From Mycolicibacterium gadium (GTDB taxonomy: Bacteria > Actinomycetota > Actinomycetes > Mycobacteriales > Mycobacteriaceae): a stretch of 64,000 nucleotides of DNA. A program made the position numbers and the translations under genes. Numbering within the stretch: position 1 is the stretch's first letter; every line of letters begins with the position of its first letter. Location: positions 2,480,001 to 2,544,000 of the forward strand of contig NZ_AP022608.1 of NCBI RefSeq assembly GCF_010728925.1. Reading direction: 5' to 3'. The notes beneath the pieces were generated by a model. That model searched no databases and was not told the DNA's origin. It worked only from the letters and a program-made list of their open reading frames with translations. This document shows positions 36,022 through 44,057 of this stretch, piece after piece.

Positions 36022-36870
36022 ATGTCGCTCTCAGGGAAGACCATGTTCATCTCCGGAGCCAGCCGCGGTATCGGGCTGGCGATCGCCAAGCGCGCGGCCG
36101 TCGACGGCGCGAACATCGCGCTCGTCGCCAAAACCGCCGAACCACACCCCAAGCTCGACGGCACCGTCTACACGGCGGCCAAGGAGATCGAGCAGGCGGG
36201 CGGCCAGGCGCTACCGATCGTCGGCGACATCCGCGACGGCGAATCGGTCGCATCGGCGGTGGAGGCGGCGGTCGCACAGTTCGGCGCGATCGACATCTGC
36301 GTCAACAACGCCTCGGCGATCAACCTGGGTTCGGTGACCGAGGTCCCGCTCAAGCGGTTCGACCTGATGAACGGGATCCAGGTGCGGGGCACCTATTCCG
36401 TGTCGCAGGCGTGCATCCCGCACATGATGGGACGCGAGAATCCGCACATTCTTACCCTGTCGCCGCCGATCCGGTTGGAGCCCAAGTGGCTCAAGCCGAC
36501 GGCCTACATGATGGCCAAGTACGGGATGACACTGTGCGCCTTGGGAATTGCCGAGGAGATGCGTGATGCGGGCATCGCCTCCAATACGCTGTGGCCCCGC
36601 ACGATGGTCGCGACGGCGGCAGTGCAGAACTTGCTCGGCGGCGACGAGGCCATGGGCCGGGCCCGCAAGCCGGCGGTGTACTCGGACGCCGCCTACGTGA
36701 TCCTCAACAAGCCGGCCCGCGAGTACACCGGCAACACCCTGCTGTGCGAGGACGTATTGCTGGAGTCCGGTGTCACCGATCTGGCGGTATACGACTGCGT
36801 CCCCGGCGCCGAACTAGGCGTCGATCTATGGGTGGACACGCCGAATCCGCCCGGATACACCGGCCCCTAG
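36022..36870 (+). CDS. Short-chain dehydrogenase/reductase (Rv3224-like)
   Basis: 282 aa. Seen: cofactor motif GASRGIGLA near 11-19, NNAS, and catalytic Tyr-Lys (YMMAK) with an upstream serine region (LTLSPP). The C-terminal extension resembles HSDL2-like SDRs. Known: NAD(P)-dependent oxidoreductase; substrate unknown. Context: downstream of the IS element; its stop overlaps the DUF2071 stop by 4 nt in convergent orientation. Confidence 0.88.
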   Translation: MSLSGKTMFISGASRGIGLAIAKRAAVDGANIALVAKTAEPHPKLDGTVYTAAKEIEQAGGQALPIVGDIRDGESVASAVEAAVAQFGAIDICVNNASAINLGSVTEVPLKRFDLMNGIQVRGTYSVSQACIPHMMGRENPHILTLSPPIRLEPKWLKPTAYMMAKYGMTLCALGIAEEMRDAGIASNTLWPRTMVATAAVQNLLGGDEAMGRARKPAVYSDAAYVILNKPAREYTGNTLLCEDVLLESGVTDLAVYDCVPGAELGVDLWVDTPNPPGYTGP

Positions 36871-37586
36871 ACCACCTGCGAGGGCCTTCCGAACCGGGCG
36901 TGCACGCCCGGGGAGAACAGCGCCCGCAGGCGTCCGCCCGCGACCTCCACTCCGGCCGCGGTCAGCAGATCGTCCTCGAGGTCGAGGATTTCGGCCTCGT
37001 GCAGCGGCCACTCGCCGTGTTCGTTGGGCACCCACCACGTGCGTCCGGCCTTACGGGTGTGCCCGCCCCAGCGCGCGGTGAGCCACACCTCCAGCGGCGT
37101 GGACGCCACCGGGTCGCCGATCCGCACTCGCAGCCTGCTGCGCAATCCCCTGGCGGGTACGCGCCGCACGCTGGAATACGTGATCTCACCGTCGCGCTGG
37201 ATGACGCGCATCTTCGCCCAGGCGTACGGAACTCCCATCAGCGCGCGCGTGAGCCCCACCACGGCCAGTCGCTCGGTTTCCAGCGACCTGAAGAGCACGC
37301 CGTGGCGACCGGCGTCGTCGACCGAGTACAGCCGGATGTTGGTCTCGGCGAAGCGTCCAAAGTACGGCAGTCGCAGCGACGTGCCCAACGCGCTGTGGCG
37401 CATCACGAACGGCACCAGCGCCACATAGGTGAGGCCGTCGGAGAACACGTCCGGGCGGGTGCCCGGCGGAAACAGGTGCGCGACGCGCTGTGGCTGAACC
37501 GGCCAGTGGACGAAGGTGAGGTCGCCCCAGAACTGGTCGAACAGCACGGGCCGCGGCAGCGGCGGCGCGGTGACCTGAAAGCTCAC
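36867..37586 (-). CDS. DUF2071 (YqjF-like) family protein
   Basis: 239 aa from GTG 37586. Seen: family-typical FDQFWGDLTFVHWPV, LFPPGTRPDVF, GLTYVALVPF, FAETNIRLYSVDDAGRHGVLFRSLE and a charged C-terminus. No TM or known catalytic residues. Known: an acetoacetate-decarboxylase-like fold family with no assigned role. Context: last gene of a minus-strand run after the crotonase gene, 38 nt away. Confidence 0.85.
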   Translation of the reverse strand: MSFQVTAPPLPRPVLFDQFWGDLTFVHWPVQPQRVAHLFPPGTRPDVFSDGLTYVALVPFVMRHSALGTSLRLPYFGRFAETNIRLYSVDDAGRHGVLFRSLETERLAVVGLTRALMGVPYAWAKMRVIQRDGEITYSSVRRVPARGLRSRLRVRIGDPVASTPLEVWLTARWGGHTRKAGRTWWVPNEHGEWPLHEAEILDLEDDLLTAAGVEVAGGRLRALFSPGVHARFGRPSQVV

Positions 37587-37624
37587 CGCGCCATCGTGGC
37601 ATGCGCGGAGGCGATGTCTTCGCG

Positions 37625-38476
37625 CTACGACGATGTCCGTCGACCGAGCATGCCGTGGACGTTGTCCGCGAAGGCCGCGGTGGTGAAGCAGGTCGGCTCG
37701 GCGAACTCCTCCGTGGTGAGCGCGTCATTCCAGCTCGCATCGGCGGCGGCGCGCAGCAGCGGCTTCGTCATCGCCATCGCATGCGGGGGCATCTCAGCGA
37801 TGCGTGAGCACCATTCGTCGGCCGCGTTCAGCAGCTCGCCGTGAGCGACCACCTGCTGCACCAGCCCCAGACGCAGTGCCGTCTCGGCGTCGATGTGCTC
37901 GCCGCACAGGTAGAACGCCAACGCCCCCTGATAGCCCAGCCGTCGGGTCAGCGCCCAACTGGTCCCGACCTCGGGGATGAGTCCCAGCCGACCGAAGGCG
38001 GGCACGATCACGGCCCGTTCACTGGCGATGACGAGGTCGCACGTCATCGCCCACGCCAAACCGACACCGGCAGCGGGACCGTTGAGCGCGGCGACGAACA
38101 CGGTGTCCGATCCGGCGATGAGCCGGGCGATGCCGCCGAATTCGCGTCTGATCCAACGCCATACGTCGGCGCCGCCCTCCGGGGCATCGCGGTTCTCGAT
38201 GGCGGCGCTCATCATCTTCAGGTCACCGCCGGCGCTGAAACCCGGATCGGAACCGGTGATGACGATGGATCGCACGTCGGGGTCGGTATCCAGGACGGTC
38301 AGCGCCCGACGCAGTTGTCGGACCAGCGGCGCGGAGAGCACGTTGAGCCGCTGCGGCTCGTCGAGCGTGACGACCGCTCGGTCACCTCGACGGTCCACCC
38401 GCACCCGCTCCGGAGCGTCAGTGGCGTCGCCTTCGGCCAGCAACCGCCGGTACAGGGAATCGGTTTCGTTGTTCAT
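37625..38476 (-). CDS. Enoyl-CoA hydratase/isomerase-family protein
   Basis: 283 aa. Seen: crotonase fold with oxyanion motifs GFSAGGDLKMM near 88-98 and NGPAAGVGLAWAMTCDL near 135-151, and the catalytic-glutamate region FGRLGLIPEVGTSW (Glu near 172). Known: hydrates or isomerises enoyl-CoA thioesters; the exact substrate is not predictable. Context: 6 nt downstream of a TetR gene, so probably co-transcribed and controlled by it. Confidence 0.88.
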   Translation of the reverse strand: MNNETDSLYRRLLAEGDATDAPERVRVDRRGDRAVVTLDEPQRLNVLSAPLVRQLRRALTVLDTDPDVRSIVITGSDPGFSAGGDLKMMSAAIENRDAPEGGADVWRWIRREFGGIARLIAGSDTVFVAALNGPAAGVGLAWAMTCDLVIASERAVIVPAFGRLGLIPEVGTSWALTRRLGYQGALAFYLCGEHIDAETALRLGLVQQVVAHGELLNAADEWCSRIAEMPPHAMAMTKPLLRAAADASWNDALTTEEFAEPTCFTTAAFADNVHGMLGRRTSS

Positions 38477-38482
38477 CGTGAT

Positions 38483-39064
38483 TCACTCCTCAGTTTTGTT
38501 GGCGCGCAACGCCGTCCAGGCGGCATCAGCGAACGTATCCACGGCCCCGCGCGGCAGCTTGGCCGCTGAGCCGGCCACCCAATAGCGTGAGAACTCCTGC
38601 GCAGGCCCGAGCCACAGCGCGGCGGTGATCGCGATATCCAGCGGTCCCAGGGCCCCGTAAGCCTGGTGCGGGCGCCACCAGTCCCGGACCGCCGCGAAAA
38701 ACACGCTGTTGGAATGCCGCAACTCGTCGCTGTCCAGTCGGGAACCCAGCAACAGCGCGGCCTCGCCGCGGTGGGCGGTCACCCATCGCAGGTGATACCT
38801 CACACCGCCACGAATACCTCCCTCGGCCGTAGCGTGGTCGCGCAGCATCGTGATGAACCCCGTCTGGTACTCGCTCATCAACTGCGCGTAGACGGCGGTC
38901 GCGAGCGACAGCTTGTTGGGAAAGTGGTGATAGAGGGCACCGACGCTCACTTCCGCCTCGCGCCGCACCTCGTCCAAGGTCGCCGAGAGTGCCCCATCGA
39001 TCGCGAACCGCCGGCGCGCGACGCCCAACAATCTGGCCCGTGCGTCCACGCCTGTCCGAGGCAC
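38483..39064 (-). CDS. TetR-family regulator, probably autoregulated
   Basis: 193 aa from GTG 39064 (VPRTGVDARARLL); a TTG at 39070 is also possible. Seen: helix-turn-helix (RRFAIDGALSATLDEVRREAEVSVGALYHHFPNK, about 17-50) and a helical ligand domain. Start evidence: a -10-like TAGAGT (39073-39078) puts the transcript start at or near the GTG, so the mRNA may be leaderless. Context: a perfect palindrome at 39082-39100 just upstream; the crotonase gene follows 6 nt after the stop. Ligand unknown, perhaps an acyl-CoA. Confidence 0.87.
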   Translation of the reverse strand: MPRTGVDARARLLGVARRRFAIDGALSATLDEVRREAEVSVGALYHHFPNKLSLATAVYAQLMSEYQTGFITMLRDHATAEGGIRGGVRYHLRWVTAHRGEAALLLGSRLDSDELRHSNSVFFAAVRDWWRPHQAYGALGPLDIAITAALWLGPAQEFSRYWVAGSAAKLPRGAVDTFADAAWTALRANKTEE

Positions 39065-39081
39065 GAGCAATACTCTATCAA

Positions 39082-39100
39082 TACCGAGAAATTCTCGGTA
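39082..39100. promoter_or_regulatory. Palindromic operator at the TetR promoter
   Basis: TACCGAGAA-A-TTCTCGGTA is a perfect 9-bp inverted repeat about a single base, placed just upstream of the -10-like TAGAGT. Position and symmetry suit autorepression by the adjacent TetR protein. Confidence 0.7.
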
Positions 39101-39127
39101 CCTAGAGGCGGCCCTGGTCCGCGCTTT

Positions 39128-39376
39128 TCACGCCGCGCAGATGTCGGCCCCGAGCATGAGCTGAGGCCACATGGCCGCGGTCTGGACGTACGCAAGGATC
39201 TCGGAGCCGGCGGGCAACCGGATGCGGAACGCGGTGTCGAACAGTTGCACCTGCTCGGCGTCGAAGAAGGCCCACACGAACCCGATCAGCAGGTACGGAA
39301 TCGCAAGCCATAGCGCGAATTCGATCATCGCCGCCACGCTCACCTTCCGGCTCAGCACCCGGCGCAGAAGGCTCAC
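39128..39376 (-). CDS. Small membrane protein, paralogue of the 73-aa protein upstream
   Basis: 82 aa from GTG 39376, which overlaps the mpaB-like stop (GTGA). Seen: a TM segment (MIEFALWLAIPYLLIGFVWAFF) followed by EQVQLF and a second hydrophobic stretch (ILAYVQTAAMWPQLM). It shares AIPYLLIG-xx-W and the later A-x-WP with the small protein at 40236-40457, so they are probably paralogues. Function unknown. Context: third gene of a tightly coupled trio around an oxygenase. Confidence 0.75.
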   Translation of the reverse strand: MSLLRRVLSRKVSVAAMIEFALWLAIPYLLIGFVWAFFDAEQVQLFDTAFRIRLPAGSEILAYVQTAAMWPQLMLGADICAA

Positions 39377-40239
39377 ACCAACGCGCGTTCTCGACGAACC
39401 CGGCGCCGCACATCTGCCAGCAGGACATAACTGCCGCCCTGACGGACGAACACCGGCAGGAATCGGTTCGTCAAAGCGACTACCAGGAAAAGGCTTTCGA
39501 AGAGCCACTGCCGGAAATCACCCCACTGCACACCCATGGCATCACGGAACACCGGCGCCAGGAACCCGATGGTGAGAAACTTGAGCAACGGCCGGAACGG
39601 CAGGCCCAGCACGGGGTTGATCATGCGCAGGTTGAGCAGGTCCAATAGATAGCCGCGGACGCGATCATCGATGGTGACCTGAGCGCACGCCGTGGCCCAG
39701 TACGCATCGAATTCCGCTCGGGTGGGCGGCCATTGGTCCTCGGTCACCTGCAGCGTCGTGCCCAGGGTCCATGCCGACCGGTAGAACTGCTCGGACTGTT
39801 CAGCGGTCATCTCACCACGCAGGAGTTGGTACGTGTCTTCCAGTCCGACGAACAGGCACGCCGCCACCCACATCTGAAGGTCTCGATCGAAAGCGTTGTA
39901 ACACACCGGGCTGTCCGGAGTGGACTTGACGTGTCGATGCGCGCTGTTGACGGCCTCACGGAATGCTGCGCGGTCCTGCGGCGTTCCAATGATCGCGACC
40001 GCCAGGTACTGGAACGTCGTCCTCGCCCGCTTCCACGGATGCTTGAGCAGATTGCCCGAGTCCACCTTGCTTTCGACGACGCCGTAGCCCACCCCAGGAC
40101 GCGACAGCTGCATGATGACGTTGGCCGCGCCCGCCGCGAACGACCAGAAATCCATTGCATCGGCCGCGGTGACGTGTTCGTCGGCGTCCCACCTGGCGGT
40201 GCGCCTGCGGATGGAGATCCGGCTTCGTTCAGCGGTCAT
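39373..40239 (-). CDS. MpaB-family (DUF2236) oxygenase
   Basis: 288 aa from ATG 40239 (MTAERSRISI), which overlaps the upstream stop as ATGA; longer in-frame starts run through the upstream gene. Seen: mostly helical DUF2236 sequence with FWSFAAGAANVIMQLSRPGVGYGVVES, RARTTFQYLAVAIIGT, HRHVKS and PVLGLPFRPLLKF. Known: the family includes mycophenolic-acid MpaB' and is related to latex-clearing protein, a heme-b oxygenase; mycobacteria have many copies with unknown substrates. Context: flanked on both sides by homologous small membrane proteins with 4-nt overlaps. Confidence 0.85.
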   Translation of the reverse strand: MTAERSRISIRRRTARWDADEHVTAADAMDFWSFAAGAANVIMQLSRPGVGYGVVESKVDSGNLLKHPWKRARTTFQYLAVAIIGTPQDRAAFREAVNSAHRHVKSTPDSPVCYNAFDRDLQMWVAACLFVGLEDTYQLLRGEMTAEQSEQFYRSAWTLGTTLQVTEDQWPPTRAEFDAYWATACAQVTIDDRVRGYLLDLLNLRMINPVLGLPFRPLLKFLTIGFLAPVFRDAMGVQWGDFRQWLFESLFLVVALTNRFLPVFVRQGGSYVLLADVRRRVRRERALV

Positions 40240-40457
40240 ATCGTGCACACTGCCGGGACGATCAACACAGGCCACGAGGCGATCGATACGAGAATCGACA
40301 GGACCCGCGCGGACCCGTCCCAGCCGACCTGGTCGCCCGCGATGGCCGTCCACGCCATGCCGATGAGCAGATAGGGAATCGCGGGCATCGCTCCGGTACC
40401 GATCCACTCGGCGATGGTCATCTCGAAGGCGAGGGCCTTCCTGGCAGCGGCGAGCAT
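40236..40457 (-). CDS. Small membrane protein before MpaB
   Basis: 73 aa from ATG 40457. Seen: a short amphipathic start, then MPAIPYLLIGMAWTAI and a second hydrophobic run (VLSILVSIASWPVLIVPAV). TAACAT (40467-40472) lies just upstream, a -10-like element giving a nearly leaderless mRNA. It overlaps the oxygenase start by 4 nt. Homologous in its core to the 82-aa protein after the oxygenase. Function unknown; a membrane anchor or partner for the oxygenase is inferred. Confidence 0.75.
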   Translation of the reverse strand: MLAAARKALAFEMTIAEWIGTGAMPAIPYLLIGMAWTAIAGDQVGWDGSARVLSILVSIASWPVLIVPAVCTI

Positions 40458-40513
40458 GCCGATATGTTAATGGCTATTCTGCCTTGAGCGGTCGTATACG
40501 CAGGAATGGTCCG

Positions 40514-41290
40514 TTACAGCAGGGTCGCCTGTTCGGGTTCGGGCTCGGCCGGCTCGATCAACTCGGGGCCATTGTTGCGGATGCTGTTGACCAGCCGGGA
40601 CACCTCACGGATCTCGATCCGGTCCAGGTCACCATGACCACGCAGCAGCCCCTCGTCGATCGGCGCATCCGGGTCGAGCCAGCGGTCCCAGTCGCGTTCA
40701 CTGACGGTCAGCGGCATCCGGTCGTGGATGTCGGCCAGTGGGCCCGCGGCGTCGGTGGTGATGATGGTGCAACTCAACAACGGCGCCGAGTCCTTCGGCG
40801 CCTCCCGGGGGCGCCACGTCGACCACAGACCGGCCATGAACAGCGGCTCGCCATCGCCCCCGTACATGTAGAACGGCGTCTTGGGAGCCTTCTTGCCCGT
40901 CGCCGTCGCTCCGTTGGGCCGCCATTCGTACCATCCGTCCATCGGTATGAGGCACCGCTTGCTCTTCGCCGAGTTCCGGAAGACGGGTGAGGTGGTCAGT
41001 TTTTCCGAACGCGCGTTGATCAACAGCGGTCCCTTGGTGTCCGGTCCGCCGTCTTCGGCGGTCTTGGCCCACGGCGGGACGAGACCCCAGCGCATCGACC
41101 GCAGCCGGCGGGTCGACACGTCGTCCGGCTCGCTGTGACGTTTCACCACGGTGTTGATCGTTGTCGTCGGCGCGACGTTGTAGTTGGCGGCCGGCGCGTC
41201 CTTTTTTGCCGCCGACACGCTTTCGTCGATCGCCTGGATCTTCTCGGCCAACAACGCCGGATCGGTGGTCACCGCGAATCGTCCACACAT
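40514..41290 (-). CDS. SRAP/HMCES-family abasic-site protein (YedK-like)
   Basis: 258 aa from ATG 41290, chosen because it makes Cys2 (MCGRF) the second residue as the family requires. Seen: [31 protein letters not shown] and IHDRMPL, all SRAP signatures. Known: Cys2 forms a stable thiazolidine crosslink with abasic sites in single-stranded DNA, shielding them at forks. Context: 44 nt divergent from aroA. Confidence 0.93.
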   Translation of the reverse strand: MCGRFAVTTDPALLAEKIQAIDESVSAAKKDAPAANYNVAPTTTINTVVKRHSEPDDVSTRRLRSMRWGLVPPWAKTAEDGGPDTKGPLLINARSEKLTTSPVFRNSAKSKRCLIPMDGWYEWRPNGATATGKKAPKTPFYMYGGDGEPLFMAGLWSTWRPREAPKDSAPLLSCTIITTDAAGPLADIHDRMPLTVSERDWDRWLDPDAPIDEGLLRGHGDLDRIEIREVSRLVNSIRNNGPELIEPAEPEPEQATLL

Positions 41291-41334
41291 ATATCCCATG
41301 TTGGCACGCCGAACCGACAAGGCAGGATAGAGCC

Positions 41335-42609
41335 GTGAGCAACTGGCAGGCACCGTCGACCTCGCGTCCCGTGCATGCCACGGTCACCGTGCCGGGGTCG
41401 AAATCGCTGACCAACCGCGCGCTGGTGCTTGCGGCGCTGGCGACGGCGAACGGCACGTCGACGATCAGCGGCGCGCTGCGCAGCCGCGACACCGATCTGA
41501 TGATCGGCGCGGTCGCCGCACTCGGTGTCACGGTCGACGGCGCCGACACCGAACTGACCCTCAGCGGTGCGATCGACCCGCACCCGGGGACCCGCATCGA
41601 CTGCGGCCTCGCCGGCACCGTCCTGCGGTTCGTGCCGCCGGTGGCGGCGCTGAGCACGACGACCGTGACGTTCGACGGCGACGAGCAGGCGCGGTCCCGG
41701 CCCATCGCTCCGCTGCTCGATGCGCTGCGCAGCCTCGGCGTCGACGTCGACGGTGACGCGCTGCCGTTCGCCGTCCACGGGTCCGGGTCGGTCGCGGGCG
41801 GGACGGTCGAGATCGACGCATCGTCGTCCTCACAGTTCGTATCGGGTCTGCTGCTCTCCGGTGCGGCCTTCACCGACGGCTTGACCATCGTGCACACGGG
41901 CGAGTCGGTGCCCTCGGCTCCGCACATCGCGATGACGATCGCCATGCTTCGCGACGCCGGAGTCGACGTCGACGACACGCTCCCCAACCGGTGGCACGTC
42001 TCCCCTGGCCCGATCTCCGCAAGACACTGGATCATTGAACCCGACCTCTCCAACGCGGTACCGTTCCTGGCTGCCGCAGTCGTCACCGGAGGGGTCGTCC
42101 GCATCATCGGATGGCCGGCGGCCAGCATGCAGCCCGCCGACGCGATCCTCACGGTCCTCAAGAACCTGGGCTCAGTTGTCCGCCAAGGCGATTCGTATCT
42201 CGAGGTGCAGGGACCCGAGTCCTATACGGGCATCGACGTCGATCTTCACGACGTGGGCGAACTGACGCCTGCGGTGGCCGCGCTCGCTGCCATCGCGCCG
42301 GAGGGGTCGGTGTCGCAGCTGCGCGGTGTCGCACATCTGCGCGGACACGAAACCGACCGGCTTGCAGCGCTTTCCGCAGAGATCAACGGCCTCGGCGGGC
42401 AATGCGAGGAGACGCCCGACGGTCTGCTGATCACCGCGAGTCCGCTGCACGGTGGGCTGTGGCGATCGTATGCCGATCACCGGATGGCCACCGCCGGAGC
42501 CATCGTGGGGTTGCGCGTCGACGGCGTCGAGGTCGAGGACATCGGCACCACCGCCAAGACGCTGCCCGACTTCCCGCAGATGTGGGCCGACATGCTGGCG
42601 GGCGATTGA
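41335..42609 (+). CDS. aroA: EPSP synthase (3-phosphoshikimate 1-carboxyvinyltransferase)
   Basis: 424 aa from GTG 41335. Seen: [17 protein letters not shown] near 19-35, [54 protein letters not shown] and [11 protein letters not shown]. Known: sixth step of the shikimate pathway, joining shikimate-3-phosphate and PEP; the target of glyphosate. Context: its TGA overlaps the rsgA start (TTGA), so the pair is coupled as in M. tuberculosis. Confidence 0.95.
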   Translation: MSNWQAPSTSRPVHATVTVPGSKSLTNRALVLAALATANGTSTISGALRSRDTDLMIGAVAALGVTVDGADTELTLSGAIDPHPGTRIDCGLAGTVLRFVPPVAALSTTTVTFDGDEQARSRPIAPLLDALRSLGVDVDGDALPFAVHGSGSVAGGTVEIDASSSSQFVSGLLLSGAAFTDGLTIVHTGESVPSAPHIAMTIAMLRDAGVDVDDTLPNRWHVSPGPISARHWIIEPDLSNAVPFLAAAVVTGGVVRIIGWPAASMQPADAILTVLKNLGSVVRQGDSYLEVQGPESYTGIDVDLHDVGELTPAVAALAAIAPEGSVSQLRGVAHLRGHETDRLAALSAEINGLGGQCEETPDGLLITASPLHGGLWRSYADHRMATAGAIVGLRVDGVEVEDIGTTAKTLPDFPQMWADMLAGD

Positions 42610-43589
42610 GCCCTCGCGAGTACGACGAGTCCGACGTCCGGGTCCGTCCCGGCAGAGGATCGCGGCCGCGCACAAAGAACCGCCCCGATCACGCCGACGC
42701 GCACGACGCCATGGTCGTCACCGTTGACCGCGGCCGATGGGGATGCGCGCTCGACCACGACCCCAACCGCCTGGTGACCGCGATGCGAGCACGCGAACTG
42801 GGGCGCACGCCTATCGTCGTCGGCGACGACGTCGGCATCGTCGGCGACGTCTCGGGCAAGCAGGACACGCTGGCTCGCATCGTCCGACGCGGCGAGCGGC
42901 GAACGGTGTTGCGCCGCACCGCCGATGACACCGATCCAACCGAACGCGTCGTCGTCGCCAACGCCGATCAGCTGCTGATCGTGGTCGCTCTCGCCGACCC
43001 GCCGCCGCGCACAGGTCTGGTGCAGCGCGCACTCATCGCCGCATACGCCGGCGGCCTGGAACCCATTCTGTGCCTGACCAAGACCGACCTCGCACCCCCC
43101 GAGCCGTTCGCCGCCGAATTCGCCGACCTTGATCTCACAGTCACGACCGCCGGAAGAGACGATCCACTGGACGCCGTGGCCCCGCTGCTCGCCGGCAAGA
43201 TAACGGTACTCCTCGGACATTCCGGGGTCGGTAAGTCGACGTTGGTGAATCGCCTTGTCCCGGAGGCGGATCGGGCAACAGGCGAGGTGACGGACATGGG
43301 CCGGGGCAGGCATACCTCGACGCAATCAGTCGCGCTCCCGCTGAGTGTCGGTGGCTGGGTGGTCGACACTCCCGGGATCCGGTCATTCGGCCTGGCACAC
43401 ATCGAACCCGATGATGTGATGCTCGCTTTCTCCGATCTGGCCGAGGCGATCAACGACTGCCCGAGGGGCTGCGGCCACATGGGCCCGCCTGCCGACCCCG
43501 AATGTGCACTCGACACGCTGACCGGTCCCGCCGCCGTTCGGGTCGCCGCCGCGCGCCGACTGCTGGCGGCGCTGCGGGAGGGTCACTGA
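42606..43589 (+). CDS. rsgA: RsgA ribosome-assembly GTPase
   Basis: 327 aa from TTG 42606. Seen: circularly permuted GTPase order G4 (TKTD), then G1 (GHSGVGKST) and G3 (DTPG), an N-terminal OB-like region, and a zinc knuckle ([16 protein letters not shown]). Start: the TTG overlaps the aroA stop and matches the family N-terminus ([10 protein letters not shown]). Known: RsgA helps late 30S maturation. Context: followed by a strong hairpin. Confidence 0.93.
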   Translation: MSPREYDESDVRVRPGRGSRPRTKNRPDHADAHDAMVVTVDRGRWGCALDHDPNRLVTAMRARELGRTPIVVGDDVGIVGDVSGKQDTLARIVRRGERRTVLRRTADDTDPTERVVVANADQLLIVVALADPPPRTGLVQRALIAAYAGGLEPILCLTKTDLAPPEPFAAEFADLDLTVTTAGRDDPLDAVAPLLAGKITVLLGHSGVGKSTLVNRLVPEADRATGEVTDMGRGRHTSTQSVALPLSVGGWVVDTPGIRSFGLAHIEPDDVMLAFSDLAEAINDCPRGCGHMGPPADPECALDTLTGPAAVRVAAARRLLAALREGH

Positions 43590-43596
43590 AAAGAGC

Positions 43597-43624
43597 GAGG
43601 CCCTCTCCTTGCGGAGAGGGCCTC
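43597..43624. terminator. Bidirectional terminator after rsgA
   Basis: A perfect 12-bp stem GAGGCCCTCTCC / GGAGAGGGCCTC with a TTGC loop, 7 nt past the rsgA stop. On the minus strand it is followed by GCTCTTTTC, so it also serves the convergent small exported gene. Confidence 0.85.
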
Positions 43625-43637
43625 TGAAGGTGTGGGC

Positions 43638-43865
43638 TCAGCGGTGATAGCCGGGGACCATTTCCTCGACACGGCCCACGCCGTGATGGGTGGTGGGCGC
43701 CTGGGGGGCGGGGTGCGCGGTGGTCGTGGGGGCGTACTGGTAGCCGGGGCCGACCGGTTCTTGGGTCTGGGCGCTGGCGATGCCGGCCATGCCCAGCGCG
43801 GCGGCGCCGATGGCCAGCGGCAGTGCGATGCGGGCGACGGTCTTGGCGAAGATGTGGTTCTTCAT
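43638..43865 (-). CDS. Small exported protein
   Basis: 75 aa from ATG 43865 with AGGAG 9 nt upstream. Seen: a Sec signal peptide (MKNHIFAKTVARIALPLAIGAAALGMAGIASA) with a likely cut after ASA, leaving about 43 residues rich in Pro, Thr, Gln and His (PVGPGYQYAPTTTAHPAP, GYHR at the end). No cysteines and no known domain. Context: own terminator downstream and a palindrome about 125 nt upstream. Function unknown. Confidence 0.78.
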   Translation of the reverse strand: MKNHIFAKTVARIALPLAIGAAALGMAGIASAQTQEPVGPGYQYAPTTTAHPAPQAPTTHHGVGRVEEMVPGYHR

Positions 43866-43988
43866 GTCGATACTCCTGTGTGAGTTGGCTTTCGGCCATA
43901 TCGCCGGGGTGTGCCTGCGATGACTCAAGATTGCCGCCTCCTGGTGTCGGTGTATGTCGGGCGATCAGCCGGTCCACCGGGGGATTCG

Positions 43989-44012
43989 CGTGTCCCCCGA
44001 TCGGCGGACACG
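43989..44012. promoter_or_regulatory. 24-bp palindrome, candidate operator
   Basis: CGTGTCCC-CCGATCGG-CGGACACG matches its own reverse complement at 22 of 24 positions. It lies between the desA3 terminator and the small exported gene, about 125 nt before that start. It could be a regulator site or part of a termination structure. Confidence 0.35.
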
Positions 44013-44042
44013 AAAAAGCCCTCCCCGAAACGGGAAGGGCTT
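44013..44042 (-). terminator. Intrinsic terminator of desA3
   Basis: On the minus strand an 11-bp stem AAGCCCTTCCC / GGGGAGGGCTT (one G-T pair) with a 5-nt loop, then TTT. It ends 15 nt past the desA3 stop. Confidence 0.85.
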
Positions 44043-44057
44043 TCTCGGTCGATCAGA

